Source: Aphis gossypii | Lineage: Eukaryota; Arthropoda; Insecta; Hemiptera; Aphididae | Assembly: GCF_020184175.1 (NCBI RefSeq) | Contig: NC_065532.1 | Location: 34,348,001 to 34,412,000, forward strand | Direction: 5' to 3' | DNA: 64,000 bases | Part shown: positions 1 to 11,860 of the stretch, in pieces | How the letters are laid out: every line of letters starts with the position of its first letter | Position numbering within the stretch: the stretch's first letter is position 1 | Made by a program: the position numbers and the translations under genes | The notes under the pieces: generated by a model | What the model was told of the DNA's origin: nothing | The model's database searches: none | The model's input: the letters and a program-made list of their open reading frames with translations, nothing else

Positions 1-240
1 CTCTCAAGTCAATATCTATGTCATGCCCAACGATTGTCCTTGAGACTTATTATAATAGTCATAGCAAAGCAAACTTTTAATGGGAATTGTATTCTTTTAA
101 ACTAAAAGGGATAATCATTTGGAATTAAAATTATTCTAGGGATTATAACTATATCTGCTCTAGCACACCCAGCAATAGCTATAGCTTTTATAAAATTTTT
201 GTGCAGAGCTTTAACTTGCGATCTCGGTTCCTTTCTGATT
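1..240 (-). pseudogene. Helitron-type PIF1 helicase C-terminal remnant
   Basis: Read on the minus strand, this edge holds fragments typical of the C-terminal part of Helitron PIF1-like helicases: an NGT-like start, then IPRI, IPNDYPF, KRIQFPLKVCFAMTI, and in a shifted frame NKSQGQS (positions 31-51). The last is helicase motif VI-like. A stop interrupts the reading frame after the YPF residues, and about 2 extra nucleotides shift the frame between FAMTI and NKSQGQ. The copy is therefore dead, and it runs off the window's left edge. Assignment rests on remembered family motifs, not on a search. Confidence 0.6.
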
Positions 241-612
241 CAAATTTTTCATACAGTTCACCATTGAGGTACACCTCAATAAATACCAAAAATAATTGTC
301 CGGCTGCCACCAACTCACATTCGACAACCATATTAATTACTTTTTTATTAATTTGTAAGAAATAGAAATGCGTATACGAAAACGCATCAATATTCGAAAA
401 TAATAAGTAAAACCCTTGTCCTTGTATATGCGTAAATGCGTAGGATATTTTACGACTTCATGTTATTTTAATACATTTCAATATTTAGAAAAAACCGTAG
501 TTACCGTATATAAACTTTGTAAGTGTGCGTATACGAAGACGCGTTATTTAATAATAATAATAATTAGCTGTAATAATAAAGTGATAAATGTGTCAATACA
601 TAAATTAGGTTG

Positions 613-690
613 TTATAGCAACCATTTGTAAACAAAAATAATAAATACAATTTCCATCGTAAATCTCAAAATCCCCGTTTAAGCAACCCT
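613..690 (+). repeat. Dispersed repeat, copy 1 of 3
   Basis: The core TATAGCAACC...AAACAAAAATA...TTTCCATCGTAAATCTCAAAAT recurs at 1391-1466 and, more diverged, at 3642-3703. In each copy it follows an ATTATTATT-rich tract and is followed by a GTTTAA-like segment. The shared order of blocks indicates one transposon family, possibly the same Helitron-like element as at the left edge; that link is inference. Confidence 0.6.
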
Positions 691-926
691 TTAAAATGCG
701 AATTTTGAAAAATCCTTTCTTAATTCGCTTCTACATTGCTACTAAGGAACCTCTGTACAATTTTTTTAAGTCTCTAGACCCAACGGTTTGGTCTGGGCGT
801 TAATGAATCACCCAGGAAAAGTTTCTTTATATAATAAAAAGAAGATAATATAGACAGTATAAGTACATAAGACGGTTTAAAATGTTTAAATTGTTAAAAC
901 TAAAGGGAGAAGATTTATAAAAAAAA

Positions 927-975
927 CCCGGCTAAGTGCGATTCGGACTCGCGCACAAAGGGTTCCGTTGTCCCT
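927..975 (+). repeat. Palindromic GC-rich repeat-like block
   Basis: The block contains an imperfect palindrome, GTGCGATTCGGACTCGCGCAC, followed by AAGGGTTCCGTTG, inside otherwise very AT-rich DNA. From memory, closely similar short sequences occur scattered in many insect genomes as pieces of mobile elements. No element boundaries could be defined here. Confidence 0.4.
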
Positions 976-1390
976 ACCATGAGTACAGGGAAAAAAGATC
1001 AGGCCAGAAAAATAAATTTCCTCCAGGCCATTATACACACCAACTTACAAAGAACCAACTACCTAATTTAGCTTTAGATGTAATTTGTCCATCATGATTT
1101 ATTCTGATTAATAATAGGTAGGTACTTTGATGAAAAATATAGGAAAAACGTATATTTGAATCGATGGCCGCTCAGCGATAAGGTATGATTGTGTTATAGA
1201 GCTTCGGTGAAAATTATAAAAATAAATAGAGAGTACTGTAATGTGGGTATATCGCATATTTTATGTATACCATTTACGGGCTATGAAAAATTTATATCGA
1301 ATAAATTAATTTATTTTAAAAAATTAAAAATTAAAGCCATGGCTTATCAGAATTACTAAAATATAATTTCTTACGCGCTAATTATTATTG

Positions 1391-1466
1391 TAACTAATAG
1401 CAACCAAACTAAAATATCAAATAAATAAAATTTCCATCGTAAATCTCAAAATATCAGTTTAAACAC
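1391..1466 (+). repeat. Dispersed repeat, copy 2 of 3
   Basis: Shares the segment AATTTCCATCGTAAATCTCA with copy 1 exactly and the AGCAACC block just upstream. The middle part has diverged and is shorter than in copy 1. Confidence 0.6.
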
Positions 1467-2607
1467 CTCCTGGGGTCGAGCCTATTACTTTTTAAAGTAT
1501 TTGTTGTTAATAAATCATTAATAATAGTTCAAATAGACATTTTAAAAAACCCATGCTACGGTGTTTACCGTTCGAAGTGTATATTCGTACGAGTAATCGG
1601 GTAATCAAACAGCGCCCTCTATCTTGTTATGCATTCCATACGCTCATTGCTTATCTAGTAGTATAAGATCTATGCATCTACCCCAGTCGTGTCGTATACG
1701 ATGTGTCATCCGCTAATACTTTAACGTTTTCGAGTGTAGTTCGGTGGCAATAATGTTACTTTGGTTTTTCATATTCACACTACTAATACCGACTGTTTTC
1801 ACAAGTCAATCATAACTTATAACATTAACTTAAAAGTTATAAATTTAACTGTATATAGATAATTTTAATTTAAACATTTGGTGAAAATTTCAAGTATTTA
1901 CAGTGATCTGATTTGAATGACAACTGTATAAAAACATCGATTATGTCAAAGACTCGTTTTGCGTAAAAATTCCCGTTTTGCCGTCATTTTTTATTTTGTT
2001 TTTCCCGATTTTTTTTTTTTTTTAACTACTGGAAAATGTTTACTTTTGACCTGTACAATACACCAAGAATATTCAATTTGCAATCGAAAAGCACCGATCC
2101 CGAAGTTTGAAATTGAAGCATATTATTTCGACAAGTTATGCTGTACACAGACACACAAAAAAAACCAAAAGTACTTAGTCACGATTTTCACTAGCCTTTA
2201 ATTAATTTTACCATAGCGTTTTGGGTCTTTTATACTATTTTACCTGTATTAAATAAAAAACAGTTAAATTACTCAAAGAAAATATTCATTTATTATATAA
2301 CTTATTAATAAACATTTAATAAATGATCAAATATGAAATACTTCATCAAAATGGTAACTATGCATAAACTAATGATGAATTATTTTAACAATAATAGATA
2401 GTATAATTAGTGCGTTTTTGCTTTATGTATCAAAGGGATTATTGTAATATAACAGGCATTTTTTTTTCATGGTATGCCTGTATATTATAATAATCTTTAC
2501 ACCTCTGATGCATAAAACAAACTTTACTAATTATACTAGCTGATTGAAATGGTGTATTAATAAATTTATACATAGTGTTTCATTAAATATAAATTGAAAA
2601 AAAATTA

Positions 2608-3093
2608 TCACAAAAAAGTTATAGCAAATTGAGCACAGCAGCAACACAAGTACTTGAAAAATCGCTTGACTCGCTTGAATATAGTTCGCCGTTTCTTTTT
2701 TGGAACTTCTATTTCTTCTTGTGCGCATTGTATTTCGGGTATTTTTTCCGAATTATACGCCTTTTTTATTTCCAATTCGTTAGAATATGTTAATACCATG
2801 TTTGGCAATGATTTTGATTTGTTATCAGAGTTCAATTTTTGATTTGTCCATTCGTGTTTCAGCGTCAAATTTGGACAAGACGCGCTTAATTTTTCGTTGT
2901 TTTCTACAATTTTAAATGTATTACTTACACTCGTGTCTTTTGTCTCTATCTCCAATTCATGATACAACAATGCCATATTTGGCAATGACTTAATTTTTCT
3001 ATCAGAATTTAATTTTTGATCTGTCCATTCGTGTTTCAACGTCAAATCTGGAAAAGACACACTAAATATTTTTTTATCTGCCATTTTAGACAT
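2608..3093 (-). CDS. Orphan 161-aa protein, internally duplicated, Cys-tailed
   Basis: I do not recognise this single-exon ORF. Residues 13-49 and 72-109 are two copies of one module, sharing LTLKHEWT, QKLNSD, KSLPNM and ELEI with few changes. Residues 132-148 are strongly basic and aromatic (KKKRR then KRVKRFFKY), followed at once by four consecutive cysteines (150-153) and a short hydrophobic end. A basic amphipathic segment next to a Cys cluster suggests a lipid-modified, membrane-attached C-terminus, but that is inference. No signal peptide or transmembrane segment is seen. Two Met codons (1 and 4) could serve as start. The repeat copies differ mostly in ways that keep the reading frame, which argues for a real protein. 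It sits among transposon debris, so an element-encoded or lineage-specific protein are both possible. Confidence 0.5.
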   Translation of the reverse strand: MSKMADKKIFSVSFPDLTLKHEWTDQKLNSDRKIKSLPNMALLYHELEIETKDTSVSNTFKIVENNEKLSASCPNLTLKHEWTNQKLNSDNKSKSLPNMVLTYSNELEIKKAYNSEKIPEIQCAQEEIEVPKKKRRTIFKRVKRFFKYLCCCCAQFAITFL

Positions 3094-3641
3094 GTTAAAT
3101 TTATTTTACACTGTAGATGTCTACGGTTGAACGTTCAAAATAGTACTAATGAAATTTTTTGTGTAACAGAGATGAATAAGTATAATATATTATTTTTACA
3201 CGACTACATATCTATTGTTTTTATGACTAGAATATATTTATATGTAAATAGCTAAACCCGTGCACTTCGTTGCCCGTTAAAAATGCCAATCTACAATATG
3301 ATTCAAACTTTGTTTAAGTTTTTATCTTTAATACAAAAATATTAAATGCCGCCCTAGGCGTGGGCCTATGTCACATGTCCCTTGAGCCGGGCCTGCTTAC
3401 GATTATGCGAGCAGTATTTTATTATCAGGTAGGGAACCCACCTATTGTGGATTGTGGACTCCACGAGATGTGTGCGTAAGTTTATAGCTTCTAACCCTTA
3501 AGTTTCAAAGTTATATCAATTTTTTTTTACTACGGTGGATTAGAAGCAATAATGTGCAGTCTTGTGGTTTTTATTTGGTTGGTATAACAATCTGACTTTT
3601 GCGTCGACCACTTTATTATTATAGCTAATTATTATTAAAAA

Positions 3642-3703
3642 CCTATAGCAACCATTTATAAACAAAAAATTTTATATTAAATCTCAAAATACTGTTTTAA
3701 GCT
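3642..3703 (+). repeat. Dispersed repeat, copy 3 of 3
   Basis: Carries TATAGCAACCATTTATAAAC, an A-rich stretch and AAATCTCAAAATAC in the same order as copies 1 and 2. The preceding tract TTATTATTATAGCTAATTAT also resembles the flanks of the other copies. It is the most diverged of the three. Confidence 0.5.
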
Positions 3704-4618
3704 TTTTGCATCTACATAAATTGTGTTTTTTCCAAGCTATTGTGATAGAAACCTTCTCCGTGATATACTCTTATTTCGTTAAAAAAAAGAAATTCAAAAA
3801 GATCTCATGAGTAGTTTAAAACTAGTTTATAGAAGTTTAGTTTTTTACAGTCTTTACCTTGTACTCTGTAGTATATCTGCAAAAATATGTATTCGTCATA
3901 TCGATTTGGTAGTAGACTGCCAGCCAAATGATATACCCGGCCTTAGACTTTAAAAGTAGGCATCACCTTCAACTATTTTACCACTTTAAAATTATGTTAT
4001 TTGAAAAGCATTATTATAACGAAATATGTTACGCTTGAATTATCCATGTTTATAGGATGATCGCATATAAGTAGAGAATTTAATGGTTCAGAAGGGGGTC
4101 AAATCTCTTCTAATTTAATTTTTCTATTTAAACGACACATTCTTTTAGATTCATCATTTTACTTTAGAGCTAAACAATACTGACAAACAATAGACATTGC
4201 ACCTAATAAAACTAGGTAAATCGGATCATTTTTATAATCAATAATAAAATCGTAATTCATTGCAGAGTATTCTTAAATAAATTATGAATTAACATTTCTT
4301 AAATTTATATTTCTTTCACAATTTTGTAAAAGTCTATTGTTTTGTTCAGTAGAATTTTCATTGCTACGTAGTAAGGTACTCTTTTTGTATTTGCTGTATT
4401 ACGTCTTGTAGTAGACCGTTGCTTAGGCATGATTTATATGCAAACGTTCGGTAACTACAACTTCAAATACCAAACGTGACAGTCCACTTTTCGCTTATAT
4501 GCGCCTGTTTAGTATTGTAGCGTGCCCCGTGTGAGCAACCGTAGTGATGTAGATTTGAGGTGGAAGTTGAAATAATAAATGCTGATGGAATATATTTAAA
4601 GTGTTTTATTGTAAAAAT

Positions 4619-4681
4619 ATTCTAAGTCCAAATAATTATTTAAAATAAACTGGTGAAATTATTCTAAGTCCAAATAATTAT
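4619..4681 (+). repeat. Two-copy tandem repeat, 42-bp period
   Basis: The 21-base sequence starting ATTCTAAGTCCAAATAATTA occurs at 4619-4639 and again, identically, at 4661-4681. The spacer resembles neither copy. It is a recent local duplication with no visible function. Confidence 0.7.
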
Positions 4682-7103
4682 ACGTATCGACAACGATAAA
4701 TAATTTGTTATTTACATACTAAAATAACTAGGTTTAGGTTATTGTGTTTCTACAAACAAAATTGTTACGATGTTTACCAGTATAATAATTTTTGAGATTA
4801 GACCTTTACAGCATATTTTCTATATACGTTGAAATTTTATATAAATATTTTATTTTTAGATTAGAAAGTAGTTGGTTGTCTTCAAATTCTATGCTGCTAC
4901 AATTATAATCATTCCTTTATCAAGTAAATTAAATCGTGTTTCTTTTTATTTGCGGTAAACATAAGATTTTACTAGTATGATTAAAATATAAATAACCTTA
5001 ATGCATTATGATGTTATTATGATCTATTTTTTTTAAATTTAGTAACACATCAGGAGTCAGGGATTAGGGTAATATCCGGTTTACGTATGGGTAAGTATCA
5101 GGTATTCAAGTGTAGATATATAAGTATCTTGTATTAATTTTTTTATGAATTATAGTTATATCATATTTAATATCATGTATATTGTATATTGTATATGCTA
5201 TGTAGTTTAAGTGACCTCTCGATTTGGATTTCAAGATTTGAGTTAACCTCAGTGGCACAACTATTGTGAGGGTTGGGTGTATCGATCACTAAGGCCTCTA
5301 GTATTAACAGCCCCTGCCAAACCAACAATATCGTATTTCGTTATTTGGTTATAAAATGTACAACAACAAATACTTAAGTCATAATATTTTGAATATTAAA
5401 ATTAATTTGTGAAATACCAATGACCCAATACGCTTTTAATAACAAAGTAAAACTATTGAGGACACAATAAAAAAAAAAATATTATATAAAAATACAAGTC
5501 TAATGAGTATATGAGTATATTATACGATTTATAATCGATATTATTGTATTATAAAACTAAATAATTCCTAATTGTACAATTAGTGATGTATTGATAAAAA
5601 AAAAACGTGTATATTCAGTGTATACTATCAACTCCTTTTTTATGTAAAGATATCAGCAAATGGTAAAAGCTTATTATTAGTTCAAAAAAAAATGTTGTCG
5701 CTTATTATTACCTCGTAATAACTATTTTTCTATTATTGTATATAAGATCATCTAACCCTTTATTAAAATTAAGTACAAGTATGGTTTTATGTTAACCTAA
5801 AAACGGAGACAGAGATGACTTTGGATCTGAAAAAAAACATCATGAAAATAGAAGATATGTTACACATAAATTTACTAGACTAATTTGAATAAACAAATAT
5901 TACAGTTACTAATTAAAATGACTTTTTTAAATTATTTTCTATATTGAGTTAGATCAATGGATTACTTGGAGAAGAAATAGTAGAAGTACTCTGGTCTCCG
6001 ATGACTCATGGAAAAATAATGTTGTGTCCCTGTAACTATATACGTTTTAATTAATATACGTAGTATAACCGTAGGCGACTTAAAATTTTCTAACCACTCC
6101 CCTATTAGACCCTCAAACATATCATAAATCAAATACTTATATACCTATTGTATAAACTATAGAAAAAATATCAAAAATCAATCTCAAATTCTAAATATAT
6201 TACTCAGGTATTTTAAAAATAAACGTGTGTATAAGGATTAATTTGTCATCACAGGAAATTTCTAATTTGTAAATGTTAACATTTATACATATTTAACAAT
6301 GAGAACAAATACTTTTTAGATTTATTAATCTTAATTAAACTTTCAACTCTACAAATGAAAATATTTTTAATTAATAAAATTGTCTACTTGTATTTTATCA
6401 TTCGTGGTTACTTATCATACCTAGCACCCTATATTCAACTATTGAACATAATGTATTAATAAAATCATATAAGTATAAGTTATCAACATTTACATATATT
6501 TTGTAAATGTTTTTTTTATAAGAAGAACTAATTATCTATAATGGTATATAAAATCTCAAATAATATACAGTTCTATGCGTTCTTATTCAAAAAAAAATTA
6601 GTAAAAATTCTGTTGAAACACTGTTAAATAACCTATTTTTGAAATTTTACGTATCAAATAGTTTGAGATACTTATATTTTATGTATTTTATATACATTTT
6701 GAAGATTTTCATTTGGCGTAAAGTATATTATGCACACATACGATCGATCTAGTAATTAAGAACGGAAATCGATTGGCGATAATAATAACCATCTCGTGGA
6801 CAATGCTGAGCTGTGTTATTAACAGTGTTAGCACTATATCAATTACGCCAGTACACATAATACGTATTAAATAATGTGTAAATACTAATAGTATCGGTCG
6901 TATAGAGGCCAACGCGATAAGTGGTGAACTGGCGACAACGACGTCAACATATTATATCTAATTATTATTTTAATATTATACTGAATTATCGATTACGTGT
7001 AAATAAGAACATTATGTACGTATATACATTTTATCAGCGTCCAGTAACTTACGGAGAGTGAGAAAAAGAAACTAATATTCATTTAACCGTGTATAGCGTG
7101 TAC

Positions 7104-7415
7104 CAGGGGTCACCAACCTTTTCAAACAAGAGTGAGCTACATTTGAAATTTTAAGTCCCTGGTGTTTGACGTCCAGGAGAATTTAGGTCTCTAGGAATAT
7201 TGTTTGATGAGCAAAAAAACAAAAAAGGTCAATATGCTTCATTGCTCCAAAGAATAATTATTTATTATTTCTTCGTAGTAATAATAATAATAATAATCGT
7301 AATAATTTATTACGCGATCAACCGATAATGGTAAAATTAATTTTTATAACGATCGACCTAAATTCATAAAAAGATAAACCAGACAATCGCGATGGACTAT
7401 AGTTGACGACCCATG
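7104..7415 (+). repeat. hAT-like MITE remnant
   Basis: The left end reads CAGGGGTCACCAACCTTTTC and the right end, inverted, gives TGGGTCGTCAACTATAG. These ends pair as imperfect terminal inverted repeats and resemble the common hAT end CAGGGGTCGGCAACC. The interior is AT-rich with an (ATA)n tract and holds no ORF. No 8-bp target duplication could be matched, so the element is old or the right edge is slightly off. Confidence 0.5.
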
Positions 7416-7469
7416 ATGATGTATACTGTATAATAGTAATAAATAAAACTCGTTTCTGAACGCTCTGTA

Positions 7470-9320
7470 TATAATTTTGTGTAGGCGTTTACACCGTGTT
7501 CGCCTTTACTCGTCTTTACTGAGCTCCGTCTTAGTGACGGAACGTCTTGCCCGCTACAGAGGACTACGTGTCTCCCGCACCTCGATGGCAGTAACAATAA
7601 CAACGACGACGTCGCCGCAGTGGTGTATTAACAAGGTAAGGAGTATTAATTACATCCCCTTCCTCTCTACCCACCCCTTTTAGACTCCACGACACTCGAG
7701 AGCTTTTCTTTTAACGCTATCGCGCATTTTACGTGTTCTTAAAATATTCTTTAAACGGAAACGGTCATGATTGCAGGATTATGGTATTAAAAGTGTAGGT
7801 ATATACGTTTCAACGATATAATTACAGTGAATGTCAAGTCCCTCGAAAACCGTAGGTATACATTCAAATACTCGATACGCCACTTAAAGACTATAATATT
7901 ATGTGAGCGCGCGTGTGTGAACGCGTCGCCGAGGAGGCCTGTGCGGGTTGACGTGCGCCTACCACACGCATTCTCATCGCCGCCGCGCCACAGCAGATGC
8001 CGGCCAGGTATAGGCCGAGAGAGAGAGCGATTCGCAGACGATTTGGCTTCCCGAAAGACAAAAAAAAAAAAAAATAAAAAATATTCACCCGAAACTCGAT
8101 ACCGTTTTGCTCGCGACGTATACGACTCGTTTGAGGTTCTCAAAACCGAAGAATTTTTTGTGTTCGCGGTACATAAATCTGCGCGTTATCATTTACACAC
8201 TTTTCGTTTCGGGCAGCCAACAACCCTCTGCGCGTCATAACACGTCGTCGTCCCCTCGAGGCTTCGGCGGCCGACCCTGACAAAGGCCGCCGGAGCGGTG
8301 CGCGCGGTCCCTTATCGATTATCACCCCCACCCGACGGCGACGGCCTCGCCGCCGTTCTTTTTGACGGTCATTCGAAGGGATGGTTGCGCGAAACCGACG
8401 GCACCACCGTCGTTGCCGGCAGGGCGGCGGCGGGTGACTGCGGAGGAGCGATGCTGCTGCTGGCGGCGGCGGCGGTGGTGGTGACGGTGCCGATGCAACT
8501 ACGTCGTCGGTCTGACGCGGCGGCGGCGGTGGTGGCGGTGGATACACTCGCACAGACAGTGCTGCGCGGGTGCGCGCGTGTTGTTGTTGTTGTTGTTATT
8601 ATTATTATTATTATTGTCGTCATCGCCGCCGCCGCTCCGTTGTAGTAGCCGTCGAACAGTACCAGCGACCGGTCCGTTCGATCGCGTTCGCGTCTGTGCA
8701 GTGAATCTGTTTTCGATTTTCGCTTTCGTCCGTCGGCAAAAATACGAAATCCGTGTCGTCTCGACTCCACAGCAGTCACTGTACTTGGACGTGCATTCGT
8801 CGAACCGTCCTTTCGGCCGCGTCGCGAACCATAGGTATAACCCCTCGGTCAGTACCTATAGGTAAAGGTAATAATATATATATATAATATTATATAACGT
8901 CCTCACTGCAGTCGTCCGATGTAACGCCACTGCAATATGGGACCGACCGGACGGAGGAAAAAAATCATAACAACAACAATAATATCGAATAGTGTACCGC
9001 TGCCGAAAACGTTGCGCACGCAAGACCTTGACCTTGAGACTTCAGTTCAGTAGACCAGCGCCACCCGCCACCGCCGCCGATAGGTGTGCGTGCGTAAAGG
9101 TAGTTGTGTGCTTCTACGCTGGTTCTTGTTCCACTGCACGGCGCCCGGTGTACCCACATCGGAAGAAGAGAAAAAGGTAGGTCGGAGGGAACGACGAGAA
9201 GAGAGTGGGAGAGAGACAGAACATCCCCTGTTCGGAGGCCGAGGATTGAAGGTTGTCTCAATCCTTTGTCGCGGATGATACACGGCACGGGTGCAGGGTG
9301 GATGATGGGTTCTTAGACGT
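7470..9320 (+). promoter_or_regulatory. GC-rich island, candidate promoter and 5' exons
   Basis: Base composition shifts sharply to GC- and CpG-rich, with runs of GCC/GGC, GTT and ATT trinucleotides (about 8450-8640). Long open frames here are Pro-, Val- or Leu-rich translations of those runs and are not credible proteins. Strong plus-strand splice donors occur at 7635 (AACAAG|GTAAGG) and near 9175 (AAAAAG|GTAGGT), consistent with non-coding first exons transcribed rightward. In this genome such islands accompany the 5' ends of genes (compare 13.1-13.7 kb and 38.4-39.3 kb). The gene served is not certain; AGO1 downstream is the nearest plus-strand candidate. Confidence 0.4.
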
Positions 9321-11591
9321 AATTATTAATTTTTACAGTGACTTCCTATCCACGTCACGTCCGAAAATCGAATTTATTTAATGATATTCGTAGTTGTCTT
9401 ATTGTCCTCGTCGTAAAACTAAAATGAAAACTGGCAGAAAACGATCCGCCGCCGTCAATTCGATGGTCTCTTGCAGTGTAGTTGTGTCTAAACTCTAAAT
9501 CGTCTTAATACCATGTAATATGTTATATAACATAATATTATTATTATGCCATGGGATGAAGCCACTCGTTATCGACGATGATGTATAAGTGTATAACATA
9601 AAAAATACCGTCCTACGATAATAATTTCGGTGTTGGTAACGATGCGGCTGTTTCAGGGTTTCTCTCTCAGTACTCAATCAGTAGTCAGTATTCACTAGTC
9701 AGTGTGCTGTGTGCAACGCGGCACCGTACCTTGGTGGCTGTGTAATTTTCGACAAGTGTTACATAAATTATTTAACGTCATTCGATGTCGATGTCGTCGT
9801 TGTTGTTATTTGTTCACCTGAGTTCAACGAATATCATGGAACAGTTAGGTACCTATCGAATATCCGAGTCCTAAATGAAAATAATCTCGAAAAAGTTAAA
9901 CAACGTTTCTATAACTGACCGATTAGCCGTTTTTAAAGTAACAATAGGTAAAATCTCTGCAAAAAAAATGTGCGAGCTTAATTTACCGAATAGTAGGTAT
10001 TTTTATTTTTTACAGTATAATTAGGTTAAAGAAAAGTTTCACAAATAATTTTATTTTTACCATAATTGATTTATCAATAGCATAGGTGCTTATACAATTT
10101 TTTTTACGATCTACATTAATTCCCTCAATTATCCACTTAAAGCCAGTGACAATATTTGAATCCGATTGGCCGAACATCATTAATACATTAATACCAACCG
10201 ATATAGTACAATATTATCATTTATCATACAATGAGTATGTGCAATATACATAGCATGGTGTTGCATTTTACTAGGTAAATTTACAAATTGCATGTTATAG
10301 TTAAAATATACCTCGAAAAATATATTCCATAAATATGTACTCCAACTTCTCCAACTATATAGGTAAAGAATTCCCAGGAGGCTAGTGGTAGGTATTTTAA
10401 GACAATAGTTTTTGATCAAAACTTTAGGTACTTAGCATCACCTAACAATGGGTTGTACTTTTATATCTTGTATTTTATATGCACATTTTTCAATTCTAAA
10501 GATAATATCATATTATGTTAATACTTATTGTTACATATTATTACAAAACAAATCAAATTGACTTGATCAATAATTATTTTTACTTACATATTTGTAATAG
10601 AAACATTTCGTATATTTATGTTGAGTTGTTTTGGTTTGTATTTTATTTATAATACAAATATTCTGTATGCTTTAGTTAAGAAGTATTAAATAATATTTTT
10701 ATGCAAATGATGATTAGTGTCTACCTATTAGCTAATGCCTAATGTATGATAGGATATATTTTATTATTGGGCCTTTCTCACTTTGGCTATACAGCAACAT
10801 TATAGTATTTTACTATAATATATAAGCATAGAGTATACAATGGTATTCAAATAAAACATTTTGATCAATTTAAAACTCAAGGTACACAGAAATAATAGTT
10901 GATTGGAAACTTTTAACCCAGAACTAAAAAATTCTTATTATTAGTTTATAATTGTATGTCAAATAGTAACTTACCTACATTTAAAATGATGTTGATACAA
11001 GCATATTATCTTATTTCTATAAACTAATTTAAAGATCGATATATTTTGAGAATCATAATATACTGTAAATTATATTGGAATTAACTTATAATATAATGTA
11101 TTATAAAATAAAATATTTTTTGGATTACAGAGCCAATGAAAAACATAATAATATAGATTGTTGTTTTAATTTATAAAATAATCCATCAGACTAGTCACGC
11201 ATGTAAAAATAATTAAGTTAAAATTTTAATTTAATTAGTTTATAAATATAAATAGGGTTCAAGTAATGAAATGGTTTGTTGTATAAAGTAGTTTTATAAG
11301 ATTCACTAAGGTTAGTTTTTTTTAAAGATTACAAATATATTTTACATTTTATGAAATTGTTAATAACTTACTAATAAATAATAATTTACAAATTAGATTG
11401 CATAAATGTATAAAAAGTTTGAACTGTTAATGCTAGTGATCAATTATTAAAGGTTTTTGATTTTTAAATTACGCATTTTAGTCTAAACCAAAGGTTAAAA
11501 TTTTAAATGAATACATTTAAAAAGCAATCTTATGAGTAAATAATGTTAATAATAAAAATATTACTAATATTTTTAGTTTCAAAATGCATTC
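9321..11591. other. AT-rich stretch, nothing recognised
   Basis: No exon, RNA gene or repeat with clear boundaries was seen. Composition returns to very AT-rich below about 9.9 kb. A minus-strand AATAAA (plus TTTATT at 11592-11597) at its right edge is the likely poly(A) signal of the MRPL53 transcript. Confidence 0.4.
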
Positions 11592-11675
11592 TTTATTTAA
11601 AAACATTACAAATTACAAGATTTTTACATAATGAAATAATTTAATTTAAACAACTATTTCTAAAAATATTTTTCA

Positions 11676-11858
11676 TCACCAATCTACAGGTTGTAACTTT
11701 ATGAACTTAGATAAAATATAAACAACTATTAATGTGAATGTCACAAAACATATTACAAATAAATACCAGGATTCTTCATCAAAAACATCTGAGAAAGCTG
11801 GTAATTGATTATAGAATCCATTGATAATTGTCGTAGTATAATGTTCTTTTTTGGCCAT
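11676..11858 (-). CDS. Small single-pass membrane protein, downstream cistron
   Basis: A complete 60-aa ORF. The N-terminal half is polar (MAKKEHYTTT...), residues 31-50 form one hydrophobic helix (WYLFVICFVTFTLIVVYILS), and the tail is short and basic (KFIKLQPVDW). There is no cleavable signal. The start codon lies only 2 nt after the MRPL53 stop on the same strand, in another frame, and an AATAAA signal lies 79 nt beyond the stop. No separate promoter-like sequence is visible, so the two ORFs probably share one mRNA. Its size and topology match the class of arthropod and vertebrate membrane micropeptides found in bicistronic transcripts, but I cannot name a family. The MRPL53 stop overlaps a donor-like CG|GTAAGA; if that site were used, this ORF would fall in an intron. 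Confidence 0.6.
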   Translation of the reverse strand: MAKKEHYTTTIINGFYNQLPAFSDVFDEESWYLFVICFVTFTLIVVYILSKFIKLQPVDW

Positions 11859-11860
11859 TC

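Larger units (their letters stand above)
241..2607. other. AT-rich stretch with decayed repeats, no gene seen
   Basis: No convincing coding exon is visible on either strand; open frames are short and of low complexity. The stretch contains two copies of a dispersed repeat (613-690 and 1391-1466) and a short GC-richer repeat-like block near 927-975. It is probably a graveyard of old transposable elements continuing from the Helitron remnant at the left edge. Confidence 0.5.
3094..7103. other. AT-rich intergenic stretch, repeats only
   Basis: No supported coding exon. Repeat-like pieces include the third copy of the dispersed repeat (3642-3703), a GC-richer block near 3340-3480, and a short tandem duplication at 4619-4681. 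At about 5250-5316 a block starts CAGTGGC and ends GCCCCTG, resembling the termini of a tiny hAT-type MITE, but no target duplication was found. The rest looks like unconstrained AT-rich sequence. Confidence 0.45.

Noticed and set aside
7827..8865. Several overlapping ORFs of 95-137 codons on both strands in the GC-rich island
   Set aside because: They are Pro-, Val-, Leu- or Arg-rich translations of trinucleotide runs, lack recognisable domains, and occur simultaneously in opposing frames, as expected from stop-poor GC-rich sequence.
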